Source of the DNA: Leucobacter soli
Lineage (GTDB): Bacteria; Actinomycetota; Actinomycetes; Actinomycetales; Microbacteriaceae
Reading direction: 5' to 3'
Assembly (NCBI RefSeq): GCF_910593785.1
Contig: NZ_CAJVAP010000010.1
Coordinates: 1 to 64,000 of the forward strand
DNA length: 64,000 bases
A model generated the notes under the pieces. That model ran no database searches and was not told where the DNA came from. It worked only from the letters and a program-made list of their open reading frames with translations. Positions 7,949 through 16,178 of the stretch are shown here, in pieces; within the stretch, counting starts at the first letter, position 1, and every line of letters begins with the position of its first letter. The position numbers and the translations under genes were made by a program.

Positions 7949-8893
7949 GTGTCGCAGGGCGGCTCCGGCCCGCAGTTCGGCGAGCGCGCCGAGCACGGGC
8001 CGAACGACGTCTGCTACCGGCACCCGGGCACCCCGAGCTTCACACTGTGCCAGCGCTGCGGGCGCACCATCTGCGCGCAGTGCCAGGTCGTGTCCGCAGT
8101 CGGCGTGCTCTGCCCCGAGTGCGTGCGCGAGGCGAAGCCCGCGACGAAGCAGCGCGTCGGCCGCTCGGCACGCGCGACCGGCCGCCGGGTCGCCGCGAGC
8201 GAGACGCCGGTGACCTACGGCATCATGATTATCTGCGCGGTGGTCTTCGTCCTGCAGTGGCTGAGCGCGACGTTCTCCGACAACGGGGTGACCGCGGCGC
8301 TGTGGTACGCCCCCGCCTATTCGCTGCCGCCGGACATGGTGCCGGGAGCGTTGTTCGGCTTCGAGCCGTGGCGCATGATCACGGCGATGTTCACCCACTC
8401 GACGGGGTTCATCTTCCACATCCTCTTCAACATGTACGCGCTCTGGCTCTTCGGGCGCAATCTCGAGCAGATGCTCGGCCGGGCCTGGTTCCTCGTCCTC
8501 TACCTCTTCGCGGGACTGGGCGGATCGCTGGGCGTCATGATCTGGGGCTACTTCGATGTCACCTCGATCCTGGTACCCACCGTCGGCGCCTCGGGCGCGA
8601 TCTTCGGTGTGCTGGCAGCGACGCTGGTCGGGTACCGCGCCGCCAACGTGAACATCACCTCACTGGCCGTGCTCATCGCGATCAACTTCGGCATCGGCTT
8701 CCTGCCGGGTGCGGCGATCTCGTGGCAGGCGCACCTCGGCGGCATGATCGTGGGCGCCGCGGCCATGGGACTGCTCGTCGCCTCGCGCGGGCCGCGCAGG
8801 CGGCAGGGGCGGATCCTCGGAATGGTCGGGCTCGGCGTGCTGCTCGTGGTGCTCAGCGGCCTCTACTTCGTGATCTCGCCGCTCACGTTCTGA
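7949..8893 (+). CDS. rhomboid-family intramembrane serine protease with N-terminal zinc-finger-like domain
   Basis: A 314-residue protein. The cytosolic N-terminus carries a B-box-like cysteine cluster (CYRHPGTPSFTLCQRCGRTI, then CAQC and CPEC). Six or so membrane segments follow from about residue 88. The catalytic serine is in GASGAIFG and the catalytic histidine in AHLGGMIVG; the HxxxN motif of rhomboids appears as HILFN. It cleaves membrane-protein substrates within the bilayer; no substrate is known for this subfamily. The GTG start at 7949 lies just after the cyclophilin stop. Confidence 0.93.
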   Translation: MSQGGSGPQFGERAEHGPNDVCYRHPGTPSFTLCQRCGRTICAQCQVVSAVGVLCPECVREAKPATKQRVGRSARATGRRVAASETPVTYGIMIICAVVFVLQWLSATFSDNGVTAALWYAPAYSLPPDMVPGALFGFEPWRMITAMFTHSTGFIFHILFNMYALWLFGRNLEQMLGRAWFLVLYLFAGLGGSLGVMIWGYFDVTSILVPTVGASGAIFGVLAATLVGYRAANVNITSLAVLIAINFGIGFLPGAAISWQAHLGGMIVGAAAMGLLVASRGPRRRQGRILGMVGLGVLLVVLSGLYFVISPLTF

Positions 8894-8894
8894 G

Positions 8895-9066
8895 CGGCTC
8901 CGCGGCAGAACGCGTCGCGTTCTCCCTACGCGGCCCGGGGACCGCGCAGTGGCGCAGCGCGGCTCCGCAAGAGAACGCTATGCGTTCTCCTTATGCGGCC
9001 CGGGGACTGCGCTGTGGCGCAGCGCGACGCCGCGAAAGAACGCTATGCGTTCTCCTTACGCGGCTC
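8895..9066. repeat. three tandem 65-bp repeats with a palindromic core
   Basis: Between the convergent rhomboid and crgA genes, a unit recurs with an exact 65-bp period. Each unit carries the palindrome AGAACGC-N3-GCGTTCT (8907-8923, 8972-8988, 9037-9053), followed by TCC(C/T)TA(C/T)GCGG. The second and third cores are identical (AGAACGCTATGCGTTCT); the first has CGCGTCGCG in the middle. The third unit is truncated after TACGCGG. No gene reads through. The stems could act as a bidirectional terminator or a protein-binding array. Confidence 0.85.
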
Positions 9067-9072
9067 GCGTAG

Positions 9073-9081
9073 TTATCCACA
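9073..9081 (+). promoter_or_regulatory. perfect DnaA box
   Basis: TTATCCACA matches the consensus DnaA box exactly and lies just after the last 65-bp repeat, followed by inverted ATTCAT/ATGAAT half-sites. A single box may titrate DnaA or regulate crgA rather than mark the origin; dnaA itself is outside the window. Confidence 0.5.
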
Positions 9082-9120
9082 GATTCATTCACATCTGGGG
9101 ATGAATCACACCGGTGTAAT

Positions 9121-9390
9121 TCACTTCCACCACGGTGTCATCATGAAGCCGACCAGCACCAGGCCGAAGCCGACGAAGATATTCGCCTGCCCGAGCTGGG
9201 GGATCGGTAGTTCCGCACCGCCGCTGGTGACGTAGTAGAGCACGATCCAGATCAGGCCGAGCAGCATGAAGCCGAACATCAGCGGCTTGAACCACACCGG
9301 ATTCGGCGCGTCCTTCCGCAGCTCCGCCGCGTTCGCGCGATCGACCGACGTGCTCTTGGAGTTGCTCACTTCTTTACCAGCTCGTGCCAT
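9121..9390 (-). CDS. crgA: cell division protein CrgA
   Basis: An 89-residue integral membrane protein. A short charged N-terminus (MARAGKEVSNSKS) and the NPVWFKPLMFGFMLLGLIWI segment lead into two membrane helices and the conserved C-terminus LVGFMMTPWWK. CrgA in mycobacteria and Streptomyces binds FtsZ/FtsI partners and couples septation to peptidoglycan synthesis. Chromosomal position opposite srtE and near pknB is conserved. The ATG at 9390 begins the recognisable protein; the longer upstream reading is an srtE shadow. Its 3' end faces the rhomboid gene across the 65-bp repeats. Confidence 0.95.
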   Translation of the reverse strand: MARAGKEVSNSKSTSVDRANAAELRKDAPNPVWFKPLMFGFMLLGLIWIVLYYVTSGGAELPIPQLGQANIFVGFGLVLVGFMMTPWWK

Positions 9391-9445
9391 GTGAACGATT
9401 CTACCCGGATCCCGCCTCCCAGCCGGGTTCCCTAGAATTGAGCGC

Positions 9446-10291
9446 ATGAACGAACTGCCGGTCGCGACGCCGGGCACGGTGCCGGGCGCGTTGCCGCCGC
9501 CCGCGTCCAGCGGTTCGCGCGCGCCAGGAGGGAGCGGCCGGAACGACCGGCCCCGCCGCCGCCGCAAGCGGCTCAGCCCGCTCACGGTGATCGGCGAACT
9601 GCTCGTGGTCGGCGGCGTGGCCGTGCTCGGCTTCTTCGGCTGGCAGTACGCGATGACGCAGATCGTGGTGCCCGCCCAGCAGCAGGCGCTCGCCGCGCAG
9701 GACTCCGCGCGCTGGGCCGCCGCGTCCCAGGCCGAGGAACCCTGGGACGGGGAGGTGCCGGTCACGGCCGCGCACGCGCCCGGCGAGGTCTTCGGCCTGC
9801 TGCACATCCCGGCGATTGGGGAGCGCTTCACCTATCGCGTCGCGGAGGGCACCGACCCGGAGACCGTGCTGAACGTCTCGGACAAGGGCATCGGCCGCTA
9901 CGAGACGACGCAGATGCCCGGCGACTACGGCAACCTCGGGCTCGCGGCCCACCGATCGGGCCCGTGGATCACCCCGTTCCGCGAGGTCATGGAACTGCGC
10001 GTCGGCGATCCGATCTATCTCGAGACCGAAGACGGCTGGTACACCTACCGGTTCCGGTCGCTCGAGTACGTGCTCCCCTCGGCCTACGACGTGCTCAACC
10101 CGTTCCCCAGGATCGACGTCGACCCGGCCGAGGATCGCCTCATGACCCTGACCACCTGCCACCCCAAGAACGGCGGTACCGAGGAGCGGGCCATCGCCTA
10201 CGCCGTGTTCGACCGCTTCCAGCCCCGCAGCGCGGGCGCTCCCGCCGAACTCGCGGCGATCGACGGCGAGACCGGGGAGGCGGCGGTCTGA
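9446..10291 (+). CDS. srtE: class E sortase
   Basis: A 281-residue membrane-anchored transpeptidase. A Pro/Arg-rich cytosolic N-terminus is followed by one membrane segment (about 47-66). The sortase beta-barrel carries His169 (LAAHRSG), Cys238 in the signature TLTTCHP and a downstream Arg248 (EERAIAY). Class E enzymes replace class A as housekeeping sortases in high-GC actinobacteria and join LAXTG-type surface proteins to the wall. The TGA stop shares a base with the ATG of the next small gene, indicating coupled translation. Confidence 0.93.
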   Translation: MNELPVATPGTVPGALPPPASSGSRAPGGSGRNDRPRRRRKRLSPLTVIGELLVVGGVAVLGFFGWQYAMTQIVVPAQQQALAAQDSARWAAASQAEEPWDGEVPVTAAHAPGEVFGLLHIPAIGERFTYRVAEGTDPETVLNVSDKGIGRYETTQMPGDYGNLGLAAHRSGPWITPFREVMELRVGDPIYLETEDGWYTYRFRSLEYVLPSAYDVLNPFPRIDVDPAEDRLMTLTTCHPKNGGTEERAIAYAVFDRFQPRSAGAPAELAAIDGETGEAAV

Positions 10292-10449
10292 TGTTCTCAC
10301 TGCTCTGGCGCTTCTTCCCCGGCCCCGTTTGGCTGCGGATCCTCGTGCTCGCCGCAGCCGCCGCCGTGCTGGTGTGGGCGCTCGTCACCTATGCCTACCC
10401 GTATGCCGCCACCCTGCTGACGTCCGAAGAATCGACGGTGAACTCATGA
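10291..10449 (+). CDS. small membrane protein between srtE and pabA
   Basis: A 52-residue protein with one strong membrane helix (WLRILVLAAAAAVLVWALVTY) flanked by aromatic residues. Its ATG overlaps the srtE stop and its own stop overlaps the next ATG (ATGA), so it is made as part of the same translational unit. Small proteins of this kind occupy the same slot in related genomes; no function is known. Confidence 0.75.
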   Translation: MFSLLWRFFPGPVWLRILVLAAAAAVLVWALVTYAYPYAATLLTSEESTVNS

Positions 10450-11117
10450 CTCGCATCCTCGTGATCGACAACTACGACAGCTTCGTCTACACGCTGGGCG
10501 GCTATTTGCAGCAGCTCGGCGCATCGACGGAGGTGATCCGGAACGACGCGGTGAGCGTCGGCGAGCTCGAGCAGATGCTCGGCGCCCGCGGCGGCGCCGA
10601 CGGTGGAGATCGTGAGTTCGACGGCGTGCTCGTCTCTCCGGGACCGGGCACCCCGGCCGATGCCGGCATCTCGATCCCGATGGTGCGGATCGCGCTCCGC
10701 ACGGGCATTCCACTGCTCGGCGTCTGCCTGGGGCATCAGGCCATCGCGGAGGCGATGGGCGCCACCGTCACGCACGCCGACGAGCTGATGCATGGCAAGG
10801 TGTCGCGGGTGCGGCACAGCGGGGATCCCTTCTTCGAGGGCGTCGCCGACGAGTTCGATGCCACCCGGTACCACTCGCTCGCGGTCGTGCGGAGCACGGT
10901 GCCGGAGGAGCTGCGCATCACCGCGGAGACGGCCCAGGGCATCGTCATGGCGCTGCGGCATCGGGATCTGCCGATCTACGGCGTGCAGTACCACCCCGAA
11001 TCGGTGCTCACCGAGGGCGGCTACCGTCAGCTCGGGAACTGGCTCGGTGTCGTTGGCTCGCCCAATGCGGCGGCCATCGCCGCGACGCTCTCGCCGCTGC
11101 TGAGCGTGCAGGACTGA
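10446..11117 (+). CDS. pabA: glutamine amidotransferase, aminodeoxychorismate/anthranilate synthase component II
   Basis: A 223-residue class I glutamine amidotransferase. The triad is visible: Cys94 in GVCLGHQ, His183 and Glu185 in YGVQYHPES. The N-terminus ILVIDNYDSFVYTL is typical of PabA/TrpG. It releases ammonia from glutamine for aminodeoxychorismate or anthranilate synthesis. Its place next to pknB matches the trpG/pabA gene at the same site in mycobacteria, where the partner component I is elsewhere. It overlaps the upstream small gene by 4 bp and converges on pknB. Confidence 0.9.
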   Translation: MTRILVIDNYDSFVYTLGGYLQQLGASTEVIRNDAVSVGELEQMLGARGGADGGDREFDGVLVSPGPGTPADAGISIPMVRIALRTGIPLLGVCLGHQAIAEAMGATVTHADELMHGKVSRVRHSGDPFFEGVADEFDATRYHSLAVVRSTVPEELRITAETAQGIVMALRHRDLPIYGVQYHPESVLTEGGYRQLGNWLGVVGSPNAAAIAATLSPLLSVQD

Positions 11118-11162
11118 GTACGGAGGGCCGACCGCGCAGGATCCGGCGGCACCGGTCGGCGC

Positions 11163-12878
11163 TCAGTCCTCTTCGCCGCTGAGGCCCGAGCAGTAGAAGA
11201 TGTCGACGGTGCTGCCGCGCTTCTGCTCGCCCACGAGCGACTGCCGGATGATCGTGGCCCCGGCCGCGGGGCAGTTCGGATCGGGAACCACGTTGACGGC
11301 GAGGCGCAGCGGCTGCAGGAGCTGCGTCGCGGCCTCCACGGTCTGGCCCGTGACGTCGGGGATCTTCACCTTGCCGCTCGCGACGACGAGCTCCACCGCT
11401 TCGCCGCGGTCGAGGATGGTCCCCACTTCGGGACTCACCGAGAGCACGGCGTTCTTCTTCTCGACGGGGTCGTTCCGTTTGCTTACCGAGCCGACCTCGA
11501 GGCCGAGCTCCTCGAGCGCGGCGGTGTACTGCTTGAGCGACATCAGGCTGAACTCGGGCACTTCGACCCCGGAAGGGCCGGAGGAGACGTACAGCGTGAC
11601 CTGCATGTCGGTCGTGATGCGCGCACCGGCTTCGGGGTCGGTGCGGATCACGAGGCCCTCGGCGATCTCGTCGTTCTCCTCGGTCTCGACGACGCCGGTG
11701 AGGTCCAGCTCGTCGAGCGCCGCCAGCGCGGCAGCCTCCTCCGTGTTCACGAGCGCCGGCACCTCGCGCGTGTTCGACGGGGTGAAGGTCTTCGGCGCGA
11801 GGAGCATCAGCCAGATCACGACCGCGACGATCACCGCCATCACGGTGAGGATCGACGCCCACACCCACATCACGGGCGGTCGGCTCTGCGAGCGCGTCGC
11901 ACCGCCGGACTCCGAGAGCCGCCGCAGAGCCAGCTCGGACTCCGACGCGCCCTCGTCGCCCGCGGTGAAGAGGACGTTCGTCTGCTCGGACTCCGCGCCG
12001 AGCTGCGGCATGACGCCGCCGGCCGCGAGGCGCAGGGCATCGCGGAACTCGGAGGCGCTCTGGAACCTGCGGGCGCGATCCTTCGCGAGCGCGTGCAGGA
12101 TCACCCGGTCGAGCTCGGGGGTGACGCTCGGGTCGCGTTCGCTCGGCGGTGCCGGCCGTTCGCTGACGTGCTGGTACGCCACCGCCACCGCGGTGTCGCC
12201 GCGGAAGGGGACGTCGCCGGTGAGCAGCTCGTAGAGCAGCACGCCGGTGGAGTAGAGGTCGGTGCGAGCGTCGACCGGTTCGCCCTTCGCCTGCTCGGGG
12301 GAGAAGTAGGCGGCGGTGCCCAGGATCGCCGTGGTCTGCTGCACCGTCGACGAGGTCTCGGAGACCGCGCGGGCGATGCCGAAGTCCATCACCTTGACCT
12401 GGCCGCCGCGCGTGATCATGATGTTCGCCGGCTTGATGTCGCGGTGCACGATGCCGGCGCGGTGCGAGTACTCGAGCGCGCTGAGCACGGCGTCGACGAC
12501 GCGGCAGGCCTCGGCGCTCGAGAGCCGCTCCTCCGCGGCGATCTCGCGCAGATTCTGCCCGTCCACGTACTCCATCACGATGAACGGGAGCCGCTGCGGG
12601 CCCTCGCCGGTCTGGATCAGGTCGTCACCGGCATCGAGCACGCGCACGATGCTGGGGTGCGCGAGCCGCGAGGCCGACTGGGCCTCCTGGCGGAAGCGGG
12701 TGCGGAACTGGTCGTCACCGGCGAGGTTGGCGCGCATCACCTTGATGGCGACCTTGCGGCCGAGCTTCGTGTCCGTGCCGCTGTAGACCGTGCTCATGCC
12801 GCCCTGACCGATGTAGTCACCGATCGAGTAGCGCCCCGCGAGCATGCGGGCGCCACCGGTCGCGGTGGTCTCGGTCAT
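11163..12878 (-). CDS. pknB: Ser/Thr protein kinase PknB with PASTA repeats
   Basis: A 571-residue transmembrane kinase. The cytosolic kinase domain (about 17-280) has a glycine loop (GQGGMST), Lys46 (VAIKVM), the HRD at 145-147 (VHRDIKPANIM) and DFG at 165-167. A membrane helix lies at about 340-362 (ILTVMAVIVAVVIWLMLL). The outside part contains three PASTA repeats that sense muropeptides/lipid II. PknB regulates cell-wall growth and division by phosphorylating CrgA, MviN, FHA and other proteins. It is the last gene of the fhaA-to-pknB block and is separated from pknA by 76 bp. Confidence 0.96.
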   Translation of the reverse strand: MTETTATGGARMLAGRYSIGDYIGQGGMSTVYSGTDTKLGRKVAIKVMRANLAGDDQFRTRFRQEAQSASRLAHPSIVRVLDAGDDLIQTGEGPQRLPFIVMEYVDGQNLREIAAEERLSSAEACRVVDAVLSALEYSHRAGIVHRDIKPANIMITRGGQVKVMDFGIARAVSETSSTVQQTTAILGTAAYFSPEQAKGEPVDARTDLYSTGVLLYELLTGDVPFRGDTAVAVAYQHVSERPAPPSERDPSVTPELDRVILHALAKDRARRFQSASEFRDALRLAAGGVMPQLGAESEQTNVLFTAGDEGASESELALRRLSESGGATRSQSRPPVMWVWASILTVMAVIVAVVIWLMLLAPKTFTPSNTREVPALVNTEEAAALAALDELDLTGVVETEENDEIAEGLVIRTDPEAGARITTDMQVTLYVSSGPSGVEVPEFSLMSLKQYTAALEELGLEVGSVSKRNDPVEKKNAVLSVSPEVGTILDRGEAVELVVASGKVKIPDVTGQTVEAATQLLQPLRLAVNVVPDPNCPAAGATIIRQSLVGEQKRGSTVDIFYCSGLSGEED

Positions 12879-12954
12879 GGTGCCTCTCCCGGGGTATGAA
12901 TGCTGTGGATCGCTGCAGAACAGTCTAGGCGAGCGCGGGCGCCGCGCCGCGCAC

Positions 12955-14700
12955 TCACTCCTCCTCGTCCCCGGGATCGGGGGCGGCCGGCGCCGTCACC
13001 GCGATCCGCAGGCCCGGCGAGGCCTGGGAGGTGCGGGTGATGCTGCCGCCGTCGCCGCAGGTCACGGTGTAGCGGACGATGATCTCGCCGTTGGGCGCCC
13101 CGGCCTCGAGCGTGTTCGCCTGCACCTGGATGCCGTTGCCCGAGACGTTGCCCGCCTTCGCTCCGTCGCCCTCCACGGTGACGTCGTAGCTCTGGAGCTG
13201 CAGCGGGACCGGGCAGGTGGCCGTCGGCCAGGAGACGTTCGTGAGCTGGCCCGAGGCTACGGGAGACGGGCTGGCGCTCGCGCGGGCCGGCCGGTCCACT
13301 TCGCCGTAGGCCGCGTAGTAGGTGAGCGTGATCCGCGAGGTGAACGGGACCTTGTCGCCGGTCGGATCGACGGCGTAGACCGTGCCCACCTGGTCGCCGT
13401 CGGCGGGCTCGCCCTCCTCGGCCACGACATCGGGGAACCCCTGCGTGTTGAGGGCTCTCACCGCGTCCTCCCATTGCATGCCGACGACGTCGTCGAGCGA
13501 GACCGGGCCGGCCGTCGGCTCGGGCGTCTCGCTCGTCTTCGGAGTGTCGGACGTGCTGGGAGTCGTCTGCTCGGGCGTGCCGCCGCCCTGGTTCATCAGG
13601 GCGATCGCCGTGCCGATCCCGACGAGCACGACCAGCGCGATCAGCGTGATCAGCGGCCAGGTCCAGGCGCTGCGCTTCTTCTTGGATCCGTCGGCCGGAT
13701 CCTGATCGTCACCATCCGCATCGGCCGCCGGCAGCTGCGCGGTGCCCGGCAGCTGCGAGGTCTGCGGCATCGCGACCGTTGCCGCGTCACCGGCCGTCGT
13801 CGCGGGCATCACCGTCGTCGCCGCCGAGGTCGCGGCGGCCGCGCCCGAGATCTGCGGGACGTAGCTCGCCGCGAGCGCCACATTGCCGCGATGCAGCGCC
13901 GCAGCCGCCTGTGCGAGCTTCGCGGAGCTCGCCGGCCTGGCCTGCGGATCCTTGTCGAGGCAGGCGAGCACGAGCCGCTGCACGGGCTCGGGGATCTCGG
14001 CCGGCAGGGGCGGGGGCGCGTCGTTGATCTGCGCCATCGCGATCGCGACCTGCGACTCGCCCGTGAAGGGGCGCTTGCCGGCGAGGCACTCGTAGGCCAC
14101 GATGCCGAGCGAGTAGATGTCGGTTGCCGGCGTCGCCGTGTGACCGCTCGCCTGCTCGGGCGCGAGGTACTGCACCGTGCCCATCACCTGGCCGGTGGCC
14201 GTGAGCGGTACCTGGTCGGCGATGCGGGCGATGCCGAAGTCGGTGATCTTCACGCGGCCCTCGGGCGTGATCAGGAGGTTCCCGGGCTTGATGTCGCGGT
14301 GCACCAGGCCGGCGTCGTGCGCGGCCTGCAGCGCGGTCGCCGTCTGCGCGACGATGCCGAGCACGCGGTCCGCGGGCAGGCGGCCCTCGCGCTCGATGAT
14401 CGCCGAGAGCGGCTCGCCGGGCACCAGCTCCATCACGATGTAGGCCGAGCCCTGCTCCTCGCCGTAGTCGAAGACGTTGGCGATGCCCTCGTGGTTCACG
14501 AGGGCGGCGTGCCGGGCCTCGGCGCGGAAGCGCTCGAGGAAGCCGGGATCCCCCATGTACTCGTCCTTGAGGATCTTGATGGCGACCGAACGACCGATGA
14601 TGCTGTCGTTGGCCTTCCAGACCTCGCCCATGCCGCCGACCGCGATCCTCGAGCTGAGCTCGTAGCGTCCGCCGAAAGTCACACCTGCAACCGGTCTCAT
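12955..14700 (-). CDS. pknA: Ser/Thr protein kinase PknA, with extended extracytoplasmic region
   Basis: A 581-residue kinase. The catalytic domain (about 10-270) shows GGMGEVW, Lys42, HRD with Asp136 and DFG from Asp154. An Ala/Thr-rich linker and one membrane helix (WPLITLIALVVLVGIGTAIAL) follow. Outside the membrane lie a Thr/Pro-rich spacer, one PASTA-like repeat (VGMQWEDAVRALNTQGFPDV) and a further beta-rich domain of about 100 residues ending in a Pro/Asp/Glu tail. Mycobacterial PknA lacks such an extracytoplasmic part, so this kinase may sense an external ligand. It overlaps the pbpA stop by 4 bp (ATGA). Confidence 0.94.
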   Translation of the reverse strand: MRPVAGVTFGGRYELSSRIAVGGMGEVWKANDSIIGRSVAIKILKDEYMGDPGFLERFRAEARHAALVNHEGIANVFDYGEEQGSAYIVMELVPGEPLSAIIEREGRLPADRVLGIVAQTATALQAAHDAGLVHRDIKPGNLLITPEGRVKITDFGIARIADQVPLTATGQVMGTVQYLAPEQASGHTATPATDIYSLGIVAYECLAGKRPFTGESQVAIAMAQINDAPPPLPAEIPEPVQRLVLACLDKDPQARPASSAKLAQAAAALHRGNVALAASYVPQISGAAAATSAATTVMPATTAGDAATVAMPQTSQLPGTAQLPAADADGDDQDPADGSKKKRSAWTWPLITLIALVVLVGIGTAIALMNQGGGTPEQTTPSTSDTPKTSETPEPTAGPVSLDDVVGMQWEDAVRALNTQGFPDVVAEEGEPADGDQVGTVYAVDPTGDKVPFTSRITLTYYAAYGEVDRPARASASPSPVASGQLTNVSWPTATCPVPLQLQSYDVTVEGDGAKAGNVSGNGIQVQANTLEAGAPNGEIIVRYTVTCGDGGSITRTSQASPGLRIAVTAPAAPDPGDEEE

Positions 14701-16178
14701 CGCTTCAACACCGCTTCCATCACTTGCTTACCAACTTCTGTGGGGAGGTCGTACGAGCTCCCGGCATTCCCGTGCGCTTCGCCGCCGCCGTCCGCGATCA
14801 CGACCGCGATCGCGATCTCCGGATCCTCGACGGGCGCGAATCCCGTGAACCAGAGCGTGTAGGGCCGTTCCGTCCCGTCCTCGTCGAAACCGTTCTCGGC
14901 CGTGCCCGTCTTGCCGGCGACCCGGACGCCGTCGATCGCGGCGAGACGGCCCGTGCCGTCCGCATCCTCGACGACGTGCTCCATCATCATCGCGAGCGTG
15001 TCCGCGGTCTCGGGCGAGATCGGCGTGCTGAACTCCTCGGGCTCGAACTCCTGCTCGATCCGCAGATCGGGCGAGATCACCTGGTTCACGAGCTGCGGCT
15101 TCATCACGACGCCCTCGTTCGCGATGCCCGCCGATACCATCGCCATCTGCAACGGGGTCGCCCGGACGTCGAGCTGGCCGATCGAGGCGATCGCGACCTG
15201 CGCATCGTCGAGGAGCGGCGGCGACGTGCTCGGCGTGACCGTGAGCGGGACGGAGAGCTCCTGGTCGAAGCCGAACGCGTGCGCCATGGCCGGAACCGCA
15301 TCGCGATCCATCTCCATCGCCATCTCGGCGATCGGGATGTTGCACGAGTAGACCATCGCCTGCTGCAGGGTGACCTTCGATCCCGAGCCGCACGCGGTGC
15401 GGGACCAGTTCTTCATCTCGGCCGTCGACTGCGGCAGCTGCAGCGTGGCCGGATTGTCGAAGGTGCTCTTCGGCGTGAAGTCGCCGCTCTCGATCGCGGC
15501 GGCCGCGGTGATCAGCTTGTAGGTCGAACCCGGGTGGTAGAGGTCCCCGGCGATCGCCCGGTTGACGAGCGGCCGCGTCTCGTCGGCGTCGAGCTTGCGG
15601 TAGTTCGAGATGATCTCGGCGTCGTCGTTCGACGAGAGCTTGTTCGGGTCGAAGCCCGGCGTCGAGACCATCGCGAGGATCTTGCCCGTGCTCGGGTCGA
15701 GGGCGACGACGGCGCCGTCGTAGCCCTTCATCGCCTTCGCGGCGGCGGTCTGCGCGGCCGCGCTGATCGTCGTCTCGACCGAGCTGCCCTGGGGGTCGGA
15801 GTTGGTGAGCGTGCGCATGATCCGGGTGAGGAACTGCGAGCCGCTGGTGCCCGAGAGCTCCTCGTTCATCGCGTCCTCGAGGCCCGTCATGCCCTGCTGG
15901 CGCGAGTAGTAGCCGGTGACCGGGGCGTAGAGCCTGCCCGGATCGTACTGCCGCTCGAAGCGGAAGGAGTCGTTGGTCGGGGTCGAGAAGGCGATGGGCT
16001 CGCCTTCGACCAGGATCGAACCGCGCTCCACCTTGTAGCTGTTCTTGAGCGTGCGAGTGTTGTACTCGTTCGCGCGCAGCTCGTCGGCGTTCACGAACTG
16101 GATCATGGTGACCGCGAAGAAGAGCGCGAGGAACATGAGGAACACGACCCGCGTCAGGGCTTTGAGCTGGCGGGTCAT
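14697..16178 (-). CDS. pbpA: penicillin-binding protein, class B transpeptidase PbpA
   Basis: A 493-residue peptidoglycan transpeptidase with a single N-terminal membrane anchor (about 10-28). All three active-site motifs are present: S218TYK221, SCN at 278-280 and KTGT at 423-426. It cross-links peptide stems, working with the RodA-type glycosyltransferase encoded just upstream. It overlaps that gene and pknA by 4 bp each, so the set is translationally coupled. Confidence 0.95.
   Translation of the reverse strand: MTRQLKALTRVVFLMFLALFFAVTMIQFVNADELRANEYNTRTLKNSYKVERGSILVEGEPIAFSTPTNDSFRFERQYDPGRLYAPVTGYYSRQQGMTGLEDAMNEELSGTSGSQFLTRIMRTLTNSDPQGSSVETTISAAAQTAAAKAMKGYDGAVVALDPSTGKILAMVSTPGFDPNKLSSNDDAEIISNYRKLDADETRPLVNRAIAGDLYHPGSTYKLITAAAAIESGDFTPKSTFDNPATLQLPQSTAEMKNWSRTACGSGSKVTLQQAMVYSCNIPIAEMAMEMDRDAVPAMAHAFGFDQELSVPLTVTPSTSPPLLDDAQVAIASIGQLDVRATPLQMAMVSAGIANEGVVMKPQLVNQVISPDLRIEQEFEPEEFSTPISPETADTLAMMMEHVVEDADGTGRLAAIDGVRVAGKTGTAENGFDEDGTERPYTLWFTGFAPVEDPEIAIAVVIADGGGEAHGNAGSSYDLPTEVGKQVMEAVLKR

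Noticed and set aside
8895-9066. possible CRISPR array
   Set aside because: Only three units of 65 bp, in which the whole unit repeats rather than alternating repeats and unique spacers; no cas genes.
9073-9081. replication origin
   Set aside because: A single DnaA box, without a box cluster, AT-rich unwinding element or dnaA gene in the window.
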